Shown here piece after piece: positions 43,776 to 52,728 of a stretch of 64,000 nucleotides of DNA (position 1 is its first letter; the number at the start of each line of letters is the position of its first letter). The position numbers and the translations under genes are program-made. Under the pieces are notes generated by a model. That model searched no databases. It worked only from the letters and a program-made list of their open reading frames with translations, and was not told the DNA's origin. This stretch comes from Candidatus Sulfotelmatobacter sp. (lineage in GTDB: Bacteria; Vulcanimicrobiota; Vulcanimicrobiia; Vulcanimicrobiales; Vulcanimicrobiaceae): NCBI GenBank assembly GCA_035504415.1, contig DATJRY010000007.1:1-64000 (forward strand), written 5' to 3'.

Positions 43776-44623
43776 AGTCCGTGGCACTCTACGTGAATAC
43801 CGAGCGGCCGAAGGCGCATGAGACGGCGCTGCGGGTGACGCAGATCGCGCGCGCGCACGGCGTGGCGGTCGGGCTGTGCGGCGCCGAAGGCGACGGGCTC
43901 GACTTCATCGAGGACCGGTGCGACCTCGACGTCGCCGATCTGTTGATCACCGTGGGCGGCGACGGGACGCTGCTGCGCGGGACGCGCATGGTCCACGAGC
44001 GCGGGATTCCGATCTTGGGCGTCAACACCGGGCGGCTCGGCTTCCTGACCGAGGTCGAAGCGAACGAGGACGGCTTCACCGCGCTGGCGCGCGTCTTCGA
44101 GGGCGACGTCGCCTACGACGAGCGGGTCGCGCTGCACGCGCAGGTCGCCGGGCAGCACGAGGTCAGCTTCGCGCTCAACGAGGTCGTCATCCGGCGTACC
44201 GCGCAGGCGCGGTTGGCGCCCTACGGCCTGGTGCTCGACGGCGAGCTGGTCGCGCGCTTGCCGGCCGACGGCGTGATGGTCGCGACGCCGACCGGCTCGA
44301 CGGCGTACTGGCTGAGCGTCGGCGGCCCGATCATCCACCCCGCCGTCGACGCGCTCGGGATCGCGGCGCTGCTGCCGCACACGCTGTTCGCGCGCCCGCT
44401 GCTGGTCCCCAGCGATGCGACGATCGAGATCACCTGCGACGGCGAGCTGACCAGCGCCAACCTCGAGACGGACGGCGTCGTCGCGGCGGACTTGCACGCC
44501 GGCGACCGGGTGCTGATCCGCCGCGCCGCGATGCCGGTGCGCTTCGCGCGCGTTCGTTCGGGCGCGTTCTTCGAGCGCCTCGAGCAGAAGCTGCAATGGG
44601 GCGTCCCGATCAAATCGCGGTGA
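43772..44623 (+). CDS. nadK: NAD kinase
   Basis: 283 residues. LLITVGGDGTLLRGTRMV holds the GGDGT motif, followed by LGVNTGRLGFLTEV, GLVLDGELVARLPADGVMVATPTGSTAYWLSVGGPIIHP. It phosphorylates NAD to NADP. GTG start overlaps tlyA. Confidence 0.95.
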   Translation: MKSVALYVNTERPKAHETALRVTQIARAHGVAVGLCGAEGDGLDFIEDRCDLDVADLLITVGGDGTLLRGTRMVHERGIPILGVNTGRLGFLTEVEANEDGFTALARVFEGDVAYDERVALHAQVAGQHEVSFALNEVVIRRTAQARLAPYGLVLDGELVARLPADGVMVATPTGSTAYWLSVGGPIIHPAVDALGIAALLPHTLFARPLLVPSDATIEITCDGELTSANLETDGVVAADLHAGDRVLIRRAAMPVRFARVRSGAFFERLEQKLQWGVPIKSR

Positions 44624-44630
44624 GCGCGGC

Positions 44631-46304
44631 ATGAGCGCGCTGCTGCGGCTGACGCTCGAAGACGTCGGCTTGATCGCGCGCGCCGAGATCGCGTTCGGCG
44701 CCGGCCTGACGGTGATCACCGGCGAGACCGGCTCGGGCAAGACGATGCTGCTCAACGGCCTGGGCCTGGCGCTGGGGGACCGCGCCGAGAGCGACGTCGT
44801 GCGCGCCGGCGCGCAGCGGGCGCGTGCGACGCTCGAGATCGTGCCCGACGCGGCGCTGCGCGCGCGCTTGGCCGAAGCCGGCTTCACCCTGGCCGCCGAC
44901 GACGACCTGATCGTGCAGCGCGAAGTGCTGGCGGCGGGCCGCTCCCAGGCGCGCATCAACGGCACGCCCGCGGCGGCCAGTCAAGTGCGCGAGCTGATCG
45001 GCGAGCTGGTCGACGTCGTCTCGCAGCACGAGGCGCAGCGGCTGCTCGGCCAGGCGTTCGCGCTCGACCTGCTCGATCGCTTCGCCGGTGAAGCCGCGCT
45101 GGCGGCGCGCGCGCAGGTGGCTCGTTCCTACGACGCGCTGCGCGCGGCGCGCGCCCGCGCCGACGCGCTGCGCGACGCGGACGGCCGCGCGCTGGCGCGC
45201 GCCGAGTTCGCGCGCTTCGCGATCGCGGAGATCGACGCGGCGCGTATCGAGGACGAGGGCGAAGACGAGCGGCTGCGCGAGCGGCGCGACCTGTTGGCCA
45301 ACGCCGAGCGGGTCGTCGCGGGCCTGGCGATCGCCGGCGCGGCCCTCGAGGACGAGCGCGGCGCGGTCGACGCGCTGGGCGCGGCCGAGACCGCGCTGGC
45401 CGGGCTGGGACGCGTCGGCGCGCGTTTCGCCGCGCTGGCCGAAGCGGCGGCGGCGTTGCAGTCGGAGGTCAACGAGTTGGCGGCCCGGATCGCGCACGAG
45501 CGCGACGCGGTCGAGCTCGATCCCGCCGAGCTGGAGACGATCGGCGCGCGGCTCGACGCGCTGGACCGCCTCAAACGCAAGTACGGCGGCACGCTGGCCG
45601 CGGTGCGAGAGCAGCGCGACGCGCTGGCGGCCGAGATCGCCGACGTCGACGAGCGCGACGAGCGGCTCGCCGCAGCCGAGCGCGACGCCGCGGCGCTGGC
45701 GGGCGAGCTCGACGCGCGCGCGGCCGAGCTGAGCGCGGCGCGGCGGGCCGCGGCGCAGACGATCGCGAGCGCGGTCGACGCCGAGCTGGCCGCGTTGGCG
45801 ATGCCGGCCGCGCGCCTGCGCGTCGCGCTCGAACCGGCGCCCGCGATCGGTCCGGGCGGTGCCGAGCGTGCCGAGCTGCGCTTCGCCGCCAACCCCGGCG
45901 AACCGGAACGGCCGCTGGCGCGGGTGGCATCGGGCGGCGAGCTCTCGCGCGTCCTGCTCGCGCTGATCGTCGTGTTGGCGGATCGCCGTCCGCGCACCGC
46001 GCTCGTGTTCGACGAGATCGACGCCGGCATCGGCGGCGCGACCGCCTCCGCCGTCGGCGCGCGGTTGGCGCGCTTGGCCGAGGACGGGCAGGTGCTGTGC
46101 GTGACGCACTTGGCGCAGATCGCCGCCGTGGGCGCCGACCACGTCGCCCTGCGCAAGAGCACCGCGCACGGGACGACCGCGATCACCGCCGTCGCGCTCG
46201 ACGACGCGGCGCGGCGCGCCGAGATCGCACGAATGCTGGCCGGTGTGGAGCACGGGGTCGCGCTCGACCACGCGGCCGAGCTGCTGGCCGCGCGCCGCCG
46301 CTGA
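44631..46304 (+). CDS. recN: DNA repair protein RecN
   Basis: 557 residues, SMC-like. Walker A is VITGETGSGKTMLLNGL; the QVRELIGELVDVVSQHEAQRLL section, an Ala/Glu-rich coiled coil in the middle, and at the C-terminus LARVASGGELSRVLLALIVVLADR with ALVFDEIDAGIGGATASAVGARLA complete the ATPase head. It helps join broken DNA ends during recombination repair. Confidence 0.95.
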   Translation: MSALLRLTLEDVGLIARAEIAFGAGLTVITGETGSGKTMLLNGLGLALGDRAESDVVRAGAQRARATLEIVPDAALRARLAEAGFTLAADDDLIVQREVLAAGRSQARINGTPAAASQVRELIGELVDVVSQHEAQRLLGQAFALDLLDRFAGEAALAARAQVARSYDALRAARARADALRDADGRALARAEFARFAIAEIDAARIEDEGEDERLRERRDLLANAERVVAGLAIAGAALEDERGAVDALGAAETALAGLGRVGARFAALAEAAAALQSEVNELAARIAHERDAVELDPAELETIGARLDALDRLKRKYGGTLAAVREQRDALAAEIADVDERDERLAAAERDAAALAGELDARAAELSAARRAAAQTIASAVDAELAALAMPAARLRVALEPAPAIGPGGAERAELRFAANPGEPERPLARVASGGELSRVLLALIVVLADRRPRTALVFDEIDAGIGGATASAVGARLARLAEDGQVLCVTHLAQIAAVGADHVALRKSTAHGTTAITAVALDDAARRAEIARMLAGVEHGVALDHAAELLAARRR

Positions 46305-46343
46305 CGGAGATCGCGCGTACCGGGGCGTAGTCCCGTCTCACCA

Positions 46344-47402
46344 ATGGTCGAGCGACACTTCGCCAGCGACAACAACGCCGGCGCCCATCCCGAGATCCTG
46401 GCCGCGCTGGCCGCGTGCAACGCGGGCCACGTGAGCGCCTACGGCGACGACCCGTATACCGAGCGTGCCCAGGCCGCGTTCCACGCGCTGCTCGGCGATC
46501 AGGCGCGCGTCTTCTTCGCGTTCAACGGCAGCGGCGCGAACGTGGTGACGCTGGCCGCCGCGCTGCAGCCGTGGCAAGCCGTCATCTGTCCCGCCGGCGC
46601 GCACGTCGCGGTCGACGAGTGCGGCGCGTTTGAGCGTTTCCAGGGCGCCAAGCTGATCGACGTTCCGGTCGAGAACGGCAAACTGACGCCCGACGACGTG
46701 TTGCGCCAGCTGCACGGGATCGGCGACCAGCATCACGTGCAGCCGGCCGCGATCTCGATCTCGCAGAGCACCGAGGTCGGCACCGTCTACACGCTCGAGG
46801 AGCTGCGTGCGCTCGGTGAGGTCTGCCGCGCGCACGGTCTATTCTTTCACCTCGACGGCGCCCGCATCGCCAACGCCGTCGCCGCGCTGGGCTGCGACGT
46901 GCGCGCGATGCTGGTCGACACCGGCGTCGACGCCTGCACCTTCGGCGGGACGAAGAACGGCCTGGTGTTCGGCGAGGCCGTCGTCTTTCCGCGCGGTCAC
47001 GCCGCCGCCGACAACTTCAAATACACTCGTAAGTCGGGCTTGCAGCTACCCTCGAAGATGCGCTACGTCGCGGCGCAGTTCGAGGCGCTGCTGCGCGAGG
47101 GACTGTGGCTGCGCAGCGCCGCGCACGCCAACGCGATGGCGAGGCTGCTGGCCGAGCGGCTGCGCGACCTCGACGACGTCGTGCGCTTCGCCTATCCGGT
47201 CGAGGCCAACGGCCTGTTTCCGATCTTGCCGCGCGCGGCGATCGCGCCGCTGCAGGCCGAGCGCCGCTTCTACGTCTGGGACGAGGCGCGCGACGTCGTG
47301 CGCTGGATGACCTCCTGGGACACCACGCCCGAGGACGTGCACGCGTTCGCCGACGCCGTCTGGCGCATCGCCCCGCGCCCCAAAGCGATTACGACCGCGT
47401 AG
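46344..47402 (+). CDS. ltaE: L-threonine aldolase (low-specificity type)
   Basis: 352 residues of the aromatic amino acid beta-eliminating lyase/threonine aldolase family. FASDNNAGAHPEILAAL, HVAVDECGAFERF, FFHLDGARIANAVAALG and the PLP-binding Lys in FGGTKNGLVFGEAVVF. It cleaves threonine to glycine and acetaldehyde. Single gene, 39 bp after recN. Confidence 0.9.
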   Translation: MVERHFASDNNAGAHPEILAALAACNAGHVSAYGDDPYTERAQAAFHALLGDQARVFFAFNGSGANVVTLAAALQPWQAVICPAGAHVAVDECGAFERFQGAKLIDVPVENGKLTPDDVLRQLHGIGDQHHVQPAAISISQSTEVGTVYTLEELRALGEVCRAHGLFFHLDGARIANAVAALGCDVRAMLVDTGVDACTFGGTKNGLVFGEAVVFPRGHAAADNFKYTRKSGLQLPSKMRYVAAQFEALLREGLWLRSAAHANAMARLLAERLRDLDDVVRFAYPVEANGLFPILPRAAIAPLQAERRFYVWDEARDVVRWMTSWDTTPEDVHAFADAVWRIAPRPKAITTA

Positions 47403-47405
47403 CCG

Positions 47406-48857
47406 CTAGTGCGCCGGGAGGCGATGGATCTTGAGGACGTTGGTCCCGCCGGCGCCGACCGGCATGCCGCTGGTGATCGCGATCGTCTCGCCCGGCGCGG
47501 CGTGGCCTTCGGCGACCACCCGCGCTTCGGCGATCTCGATCAGCGTCTCGATGTAGCGATAGGTCTGCACGACGACCGAGTCGACGCCCCACACGACGGC
47601 CATCTTGCGCGCGACGTCCTCGAGCGGCGTGAGCGCGAGGATCTTCGCCTGCGGGCGGAACGAGGAGATGTGGCGCGCCGTGTTGCCGGTCGTCGTCCCG
47701 GTGACGACCAGCCGCAGCCCGAGCGCGTCGGCCGAGCGTACCGCGGCCTCGGCGATCGACATCCCGATGTCCTCGTCGGTGTCGACCTTGCCGCCGTCGA
47801 TCGAACGGCGCTCGCGCAAGTCCTGGAAGGGATACTTCGACTCGACCTGCATGGCGATGGTGGCCATCGTGCGCACCGCCTCGAGCGGGTAGAGCCCGCG
47901 CGCGCTCTCGCCCGAGAGCATGACCGCGTCGGTCCCGTCGAGGATCGCGTTGGCGACGTCGGTGACCTCGGCGCGCGTCGGCCGGGCCGCGGAGATCATC
48001 GACTCGAGCATCTGGGTGGCGGTCACGACCGGCTTCGAGGCGCGGTTGGAGCGCGCGATCAGATCCTTCTGCACCAGCGGCACGTCTTCGAGCGGGATCT
48101 CGATGCCGAGGTCACCGCGCGCGACCATGATCCCGTCGGCGACGGTGAGGATGTCGTCGATGTGATCGAGCGCCTCGTGCTTCTCGATCTTGGCCATCAC
48201 CGGGATCGACATTCCGGCCTCGCCGATGTGCGACTTGACGCGCCAGACGTCTTGGGCGGTGCGCACGAACGAGACCGCGACCCAGTCGACGCCCTGCGCG
48301 ATGCCGAAATCGAGGTGCTCGAGATCGCGGTCGGTGACGGCGTCGAGCTCGAGCGTGCCGTCGGGATAGTTGATGCCCTGTTTCTCGCGCAGCTCGCCGC
48401 CGGTCTCGACGATGGTGTGGACGTGCGCGCCGTCGACGGCTTGCACGCGCAGCGCGATCGAGCCGTCGGCCAAGTAGATGCGCTTGCCGATCTCGACGTC
48501 GCGCGCCAAGCCGGCGTAGCTGACCGAGACGTGCTCGGCGTCGCCGCCGACGGCGTCGGTACAGAGCACGAACGGCGCGCCTTGCTCGAGCCGCACCGAG
48601 CTGGTGCCGTTCGAGAACGTCCCGGTGCGCACTTTGGGACCCGGCAAGTCTTGCAGGATCGCGACGTGGAGCCCGAGCTCTTTGGCGACGCGGCGCACGT
48701 CGGCGATCGTCTGCGCGTGCTCTTCGTGGGTGCCGTGCGAGAAGTTGAGTCGAGCGACGTTGACGCCGGCCAAGAAGAGCGAGCGCAGCATCGCCGGATC
48801 GCGTGACGCCGGGCCCAGCGTCGCGACGATCTTGGTGCGTTTCGGAGGCGGCTGCAC
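47406..48857 (-). CDS. pyk: Pyruvate kinase
   Basis: 483 residues from GTG 48857. RTKIVATLGPASRD, LFLAGVNVARLNFSHGTHEEH, ILQDLPGPKVRTG, PVMAKIEKHEALDHIDDILTVADGIMVARGDLGIEIP and ATQMLESMISAARPTRAEVTDVANAILDGTDAVMLSGESA contain the full active site. The C-terminal allosteric domain is present. It makes ATP and pyruvate from phosphoenolpyruvate. GTG 48920 is an alternative start. Confidence 0.95.
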   Translation of the reverse strand: MQPPPKRTKIVATLGPASRDPAMLRSLFLAGVNVARLNFSHGTHEEHAQTIADVRRVAKELGLHVAILQDLPGPKVRTGTFSNGTSSVRLEQGAPFVLCTDAVGGDAEHVSVSYAGLARDVEIGKRIYLADGSIALRVQAVDGAHVHTIVETGGELREKQGINYPDGTLELDAVTDRDLEHLDFGIAQGVDWVAVSFVRTAQDVWRVKSHIGEAGMSIPVMAKIEKHEALDHIDDILTVADGIMVARGDLGIEIPLEDVPLVQKDLIARSNRASKPVVTATQMLESMISAARPTRAEVTDVANAILDGTDAVMLSGESARGLYPLEAVRTMATIAMQVESKYPFQDLRERRSIDGGKVDTDEDIGMSIAEAAVRSADALGLRLVVTGTTTGNTARHISSFRPQAKILALTPLEDVARKMAVVWGVDSVVVQTYRYIETLIEIAEARVVAEGHAAPGETIAITSGMPVGAGGTNVLKIHRLPAH

Positions 48858-48986
48858 GGCGCGCGGACTTCCGCGACCCCTGTGCTGGTCCTGCGGTATG
48901 GGAGAAAGCTCCGCGCTCACACTCCGAGCGAGCAGATCGCTTGCCAGGATGGAGTGCGTGCGGCGCGGGGGAAGTAGCCAGCCGCC

Positions 48987-50555
48987 GTGTCGGAAGAACG
49001 CCCGGAGGCCGACGCACATATCGACCGCCCGTCGCGGCGTCGCGATCTGCTCGCGCTCGGCATCTCGTGCATCCTGCACGCGCTGGCGCTGTTCGTCGGC
49101 TTGCTGCTGGCCGTCATCCCGCTGAACGAGAGCGCGTCGCCCGAAGGCGACGTCAACGCCGACATCATCGTCCAAGAGCAAGCGGCCGCGGCGCCGGCGC
49201 CGATCAGCTCGCCGGCCCCCGCGCTCGCGGCCAGCGTCGCGCCCGCGCCGGTCGTGACGCCGCCGCCGCCGCGTCCGACCGTTCCGCCGCCGGTGCCGCA
49301 GCCGCGCCGCATCGCGGTGCTGCGCCCGCGGCCGGCGCCGCCCCGACCCCGGCCGCCCGCCGCTCGCCGCCCCGAGCTGTCGGTCCAGCGCCCGTCGGCC
49401 CCGCCGCAGCCGACCGCGCCGCCCGAACTACCGACGCAGGCCCCGCAGGTCGCGGTCAGCGCACCGCCGGCACCGACCGCGCCGCCGACCGTCGCGGTCG
49501 TGGCGATCGCGACGCCGGCGCCCACGCCGTTGCCGACCCGCGTCCCGACGGTGGCGCCGACCGAGCTTCCGACCCGCCCGCCGACGCTGCCGCCGACCGC
49601 GCCGCCGACGCCCGCCCCGACGCCGCGTCCGGTGCCGACCGCGCCGCCGGCGACGGCGCGCCCGACCGCGCCGCCGACCCGCACCCCGACCCTGCGCCCG
49701 CAGCCGGCCAGTCCCGTCCCGACCGTCGTCCCCGCGACGGCCCGCCCGACGGCGGTCCCGGCCACCGCCCCGCCCGCGACCGCGGCGCCGGCGCCGCCGC
49801 ATCCGACCGCGGTCGCCGTCGCGAGCGCAGCCCCCGTCGCGCCGCCGACCCGGGCCCCCGCCACCGTCGCGCACGTCCCGGCGCCCGCCAGCGCTCCGCC
49901 GGGGACCCCGCGCCCGGCCGCCAGCGGGCCGCCGGCCTCGCCGCGTCCGGCCGGCTCGACCGGCCCGCGTCCGGGTGGCCCCAAGCCGGGTGCCGGCGCG
50001 CAGCCAGGCCACGGCGCCGGCTCGCCGCGCCCGGTCCGGGCGGTGACGGCACCCGCCGCACCCGGCACGACGGTCGCGGCGAACCCGGCACCGGCACCGA
50101 CCGGCAACGACGCCAACGCCAAGCTGAACGCCAAGCTCCGTTCGCTGCTTCCCAGCGGCCCGGTCGACACGATGCACGCCTACGCCGGGACCACCCCCAC
50201 CAGCGCCGAGGCCAAGACCGTCATTCCGATCCCGGCGCCGATCCTGGCGGCGACCTTCGCCATCATCCGCATCGTGCGCAGCTACTGGCAGCCGGCCAGC
50301 CTGACGTACGTCTACGGGCCCCCGCACAAGAATCTGCTCGGCCAGACCGTCTGCCGGGGCTATCGGATCGTCCACCACCCGCTGCCCCCGCCGCCGGCCT
50401 ATCACGACCCCAACGGAAAGGGGGCGGAGTTCCCCAGCGGCGCTCCCGACCTCAAGCCGGAGATCGACGACCCGGTCGAGGTGCCGTGCAGCGGCCCGAA
50501 CGTGGTCCGGGTGACGCCGGGCTCGCTCGCGACGCCGCTCCCGCTCGACCCCTAG
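48987..50555 (+). CDS. Proline-rich TonB-like membrane-anchored protein
   Basis: 522 residues from GTG 48987. Residues about 20-45 form one membrane helix (DLLALGISCILHALALFVGLLLAVI), with a His as in TonB anchors. Residues about 65-375 are an extended Pro/Ala/Thr/Arg-rich linker with PTxPP repeats, far longer than needed to cross the periplasm. Residues about 380-522 form a compact domain with two cysteines (TVCRGYRIVHHP, VPCSGPNVVRV). It stands alone, not with exbB/exbD. Confidence 0.6.
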   Translation: MSEERPEADAHIDRPSRRRDLLALGISCILHALALFVGLLLAVIPLNESASPEGDVNADIIVQEQAAAAPAPISSPAPALAASVAPAPVVTPPPPRPTVPPPVPQPRRIAVLRPRPAPPRPRPPAARRPELSVQRPSAPPQPTAPPELPTQAPQVAVSAPPAPTAPPTVAVVAIATPAPTPLPTRVPTVAPTELPTRPPTLPPTAPPTPAPTPRPVPTAPPATARPTAPPTRTPTLRPQPASPVPTVVPATARPTAVPATAPPATAAPAPPHPTAVAVASAAPVAPPTRAPATVAHVPAPASAPPGTPRPAASGPPASPRPAGSTGPRPGGPKPGAGAQPGHGAGSPRPVRAVTAPAAPGTTVAANPAPAPTGNDANAKLNAKLRSLLPSGPVDTMHAYAGTTPTSAEAKTVIPIPAPILAATFAIIRIVRSYWQPASLTYVYGPPHKNLLGQTVCRGYRIVHHPLPPPPAYHDPNGKGAEFPSGAPDLKPEIDDPVEVPCSGPNVVRVTPGSLATPLPLDP

Positions 50556-50557
50556 CC

Positions 50558-50586
50558 TTGCGGGAATTGCGCCGGCGTCGTATGAT
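50558..50586 (+). promoter_or_regulatory. Promoter of the rimP-nusA-infB operon
   Basis: TTGCGG (50558-50563), 17-bp spacer, TATGAT (50581-50586), beginning just behind the preceding stop codon. The transcript would start near 50593 and include the hairpin at 50608-50634. Confidence 0.65.
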
Positions 50587-50607
50587 GGCGGACGGAAGTT
50601 GAACGCT

Positions 50608-50634
50608 GGAAGCGTGGGCATCGCCCGCGCTTCC
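50608..50634 (+). promoter_or_regulatory. Leader hairpin upstream of rimP
   Basis: GGAAGCGTGGGC (50608-50619), loop ATC, GCCCGCGCTTCC (50623-50634): a 12-pair stem with one G-T wobble, in the 5' leader of rimP. rimP-nusA leaders in other bacteria hold attenuation structures; this one may be autoregulated by NusA, an inference. Confidence 0.6.
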
Positions 50635-50664
50635 CTGCTGTTCAGGGGTCTGAAACAAGCAAGC

Positions 50665-51210
50665 ATGGGCGAGAAAACGAACGGCGCGGAACGACCGGCG
50701 CATGCCACCGACGGCATCGCGCTCGATGCCGCTTTTGCGCAGGTCGTCGACCAGCTCCAGCACGAGCCCGCGTTCGCGGGCGTCGAGTTCGTCTCGTCGG
50801 CGGCCCGTCGCCACGGCCGCCGGACCGCGCTGCACTTGACGGTCGACCGCGAGGGCGGCGTCGACGTCGTGACCTGTGAGCGGATCGCTGCGCGCGTCAA
50901 CGACGCACTCGACGCGTTTCCCGATCCGTACACGCTCGAAGTCGAGTCGGCCGGGCTGAACCGTCCGCTGATCAAGCCGGCCGACTACGAGCGCTTCAGC
51001 GGACGCGACGTCAAGGTCGTCACCACCCTGGCGATCAAGAACGCCAAGACGCACCGCGGGCGCCTGGACGGCGTGCGCGGCAGCAACGTGATCCTTTCCC
51101 GAGCGGACGGCGAGCTGCCGATTCCGCTGGCCGTCATCAAGTCGGCCAACCTGGAGTACGACGTTCGCGCCGACCTCCAGCGCGCCAAGAACCGAGAGAA
51201 ACACCGATGA
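50665..51210 (+). CDS. rimP: Ribosome maturation factor RimP
   Basis: 181 residues from ATG 50665. FAGVEFVSSAARRHGRRTALHLTVDREGGVDVVTCERIAARVNDAL and YTLEVESAGLNRPLIKPADYERFSGRDVKV are the RimP N-domain and linker; the C-terminal SH3-like domain follows. It assists 30S assembly. First gene of the canonical operon, 4-bp overlap with nusA. Confidence 0.93.
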   Translation: MGEKTNGAERPAHATDGIALDAAFAQVVDQLQHEPAFAGVEFVSSAARRHGRRTALHLTVDREGGVDVVTCERIAARVNDALDAFPDPYTLEVESAGLNRPLIKPADYERFSGRDVKVVTTLAIKNAKTHRGRLDGVRGSNVILSRADGELPIPLAVIKSANLEYDVRADLQRAKNREKHR

Positions 51211-52445
51211 ACGCAGAGATGATCGCGGCGCTCCGCGAGATCGAGAACGAGCGCAACATCAGCTTCGAGTCGTTGCTCGAAGCGCTGGAGGCCGCGCTGA
51301 TCTCCGCCTACAAGCGGAATTTCGGCGGTGAAGCCAACGCGATCGTGACCATCGATCGCCAGAGCGGGGACTATCAGGTCTATCACCGCCGCACCGTCGT
51401 GCCCGACGGCGAGGTGACCGATCCGAAGCTCGAGATCGCGAAGAGCGAGGCCGGCGCGCGCTACGAGCCGGGCGACTTCTACGACGAAGTCGTCACGCCG
51501 CGCGACTTCGGCCGCATCGCCGCGCAGACGGCCAAGCAGGTCATCGTCCAGCGCATCCGCGAGGCCGAGCGCGACACCGTCTACAACACGTACTCCGCCA
51601 AGCTGCACGACATCGTGCTGGGCACCGTCCAGCGCTACGAGCAGCGCAACATGTACGTGCTGCTCGACGATCGCAAGACCGAAGCGCTGCTGCCGTTCTC
51701 GGAACAGGTTCCGCGCGAGAACTACCGCATCAACGACCGCATCCGGGCCTACGTGCTCGACGTGCGCAAGACCAACAAGGGTCCGCTGGTCGTCCTCTCG
51801 CGCGCGGCCGAAGGGCTCGTGCAGCGGCTGATCGAGTTCCAGGTCCCCGAGATCCAGGACGACATCGTGGAGATCATGGCGATCGCTCGCGAGCCGGGCG
51901 CGCGCACCAAGGTCGCGGTCACCTCACGGCGCCCGGAAGTCGATCCGGTCGGCGCGTGTCTGGGGCCGAAGTCCACCCGCATCGCCAACGTCTCCGACGA
52001 GCTGCGCGGTGAGAAGATCGACGTCATCCGCTGGGCGCCCGACCTGCCGACCTTCATCGCCAACGCCTTGGCGCCGGCCAAGGTACTCGGCGTCGAGCTG
52101 TACGAGGAGGAAGGGATCGCGCTGGTCGTCGTCCCCGACCACCAGCTTTCGCTGGCGATCGGCCGCGAGGGGCAGAACGTCCGCCTGGCCGCCCGCTTGA
52201 GCGGGTGGCGGCTCGACATCACCAGCGACTCCGAGGCGGCCGAGGCGCGCGAGCGTTACGCGGCCGAGCGGGAGGCCCGTGCCGCCACGGCGGCGGCCGC
52301 CACCGCCGAGCCCGAGGAGGAGCTGCTGCCGGTCGAGGGCACCGAGGTCGAGGCCGAGGCCGACGAGGAGGAAGGCGCGGTCGACCAGGACGAGCTGCTG
52401 CGCCGGCTCGAGGAGTTCAAGCGGGAGATGTTCACGAACGAATGA
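51207..52445 (+). CDS. nusA: Transcription factor NusA
   Basis: 412 residues. NMIAAL-type N-domain (MIAALREIENERNISFESLLEALEAALISAYKRNF), S1 domain (GTVQRYEQRNMYVLLDDRKTEALLPFSEQ), and two KH domains (REPGARTKVAVTSRRPEVDPVGACLGPKSTRI; LAIGREGQNVRLAARLSGWRLDI). The C-terminal extension is acidic, as in many non-proteobacterial NusA proteins. Modulates pausing, termination and antitermination; the unusual Rho in this window makes its partner contacts of interest. Confidence 0.96.
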   Translation: MNAEMIAALREIENERNISFESLLEALEAALISAYKRNFGGEANAIVTIDRQSGDYQVYHRRTVVPDGEVTDPKLEIAKSEAGARYEPGDFYDEVVTPRDFGRIAAQTAKQVIVQRIREAERDTVYNTYSAKLHDIVLGTVQRYEQRNMYVLLDDRKTEALLPFSEQVPRENYRINDRIRAYVLDVRKTNKGPLVVLSRAAEGLVQRLIEFQVPEIQDDIVEIMAIAREPGARTKVAVTSRRPEVDPVGACLGPKSTRIANVSDELRGEKIDVIRWAPDLPTFIANALAPAKVLGVELYEEEGIALVVVPDHQLSLAIGREGQNVRLAARLSGWRLDITSDSEAAEARERYAAEREARAATAAAATAEPEEELLPVEGTEVEAEADEEEGAVDQDELLRRLEEFKREMFTNE

Positions 52446-52654
52446 GCCCGCAGCGCACCTGCGTGGGCTGCCGGCGGGTTCTGGATCAGGCGGCCCTGCG
52501 GCGTTTCGTGCGGAGCGAGGGCCGCTGGATCGCCGACCGCGGTCCGCGCGCCGCGGGGCGCGGCGCATACCTGTGCTCGCGCGCGTGCGCGGAACGCGTC
52601 GCAAAGAACAAACGTTTTCCGGGGTTCAGTGTCGAAGCTCTGCTACAATGGTGA
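52442..52654 (+). CDS. ylxR: YlxR family RNA-binding protein
   Basis: 70 residues. RTCVGCRRVLDQAALRRFVRSEG and GRGAYLCSRACAERVAKNKRF match YlxR, which sits between nusA and infB in many genomes. ATGA overlap with nusA. Confidence 0.9.
   Translation: MSPQRTCVGCRRVLDQAALRRFVRSEGRWIADRGPRAAGRGAYLCSRACAERVAKNKRFPGFSVEALLQW
52641..52649 (+). promoter_or_regulatory. Extended -10 promoter for infB
   Basis: TGCTACAAT (52641-52649) is a TGn-TACAAT extended -10 in the end of ylxR, about 80 bp before infB. No -35 is convincing. It could supply extra infB transcription. Confidence 0.4.
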
Positions 52655-52728
52655 CTCCGGAACGCGGAGACGTCGGAATGATATAAGGGCGGTGGCGTCC
52701 TCGTGGCGCCCTAATCTAGAAGGATTGC

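Noticed and set aside
49428-50975. 515-codon minus-strand frame opposite the TonB-like gene
   Set aside because: Low-complexity Arg/Gly reading of the proline-rich repeats; it crosses rimP and its promoter.
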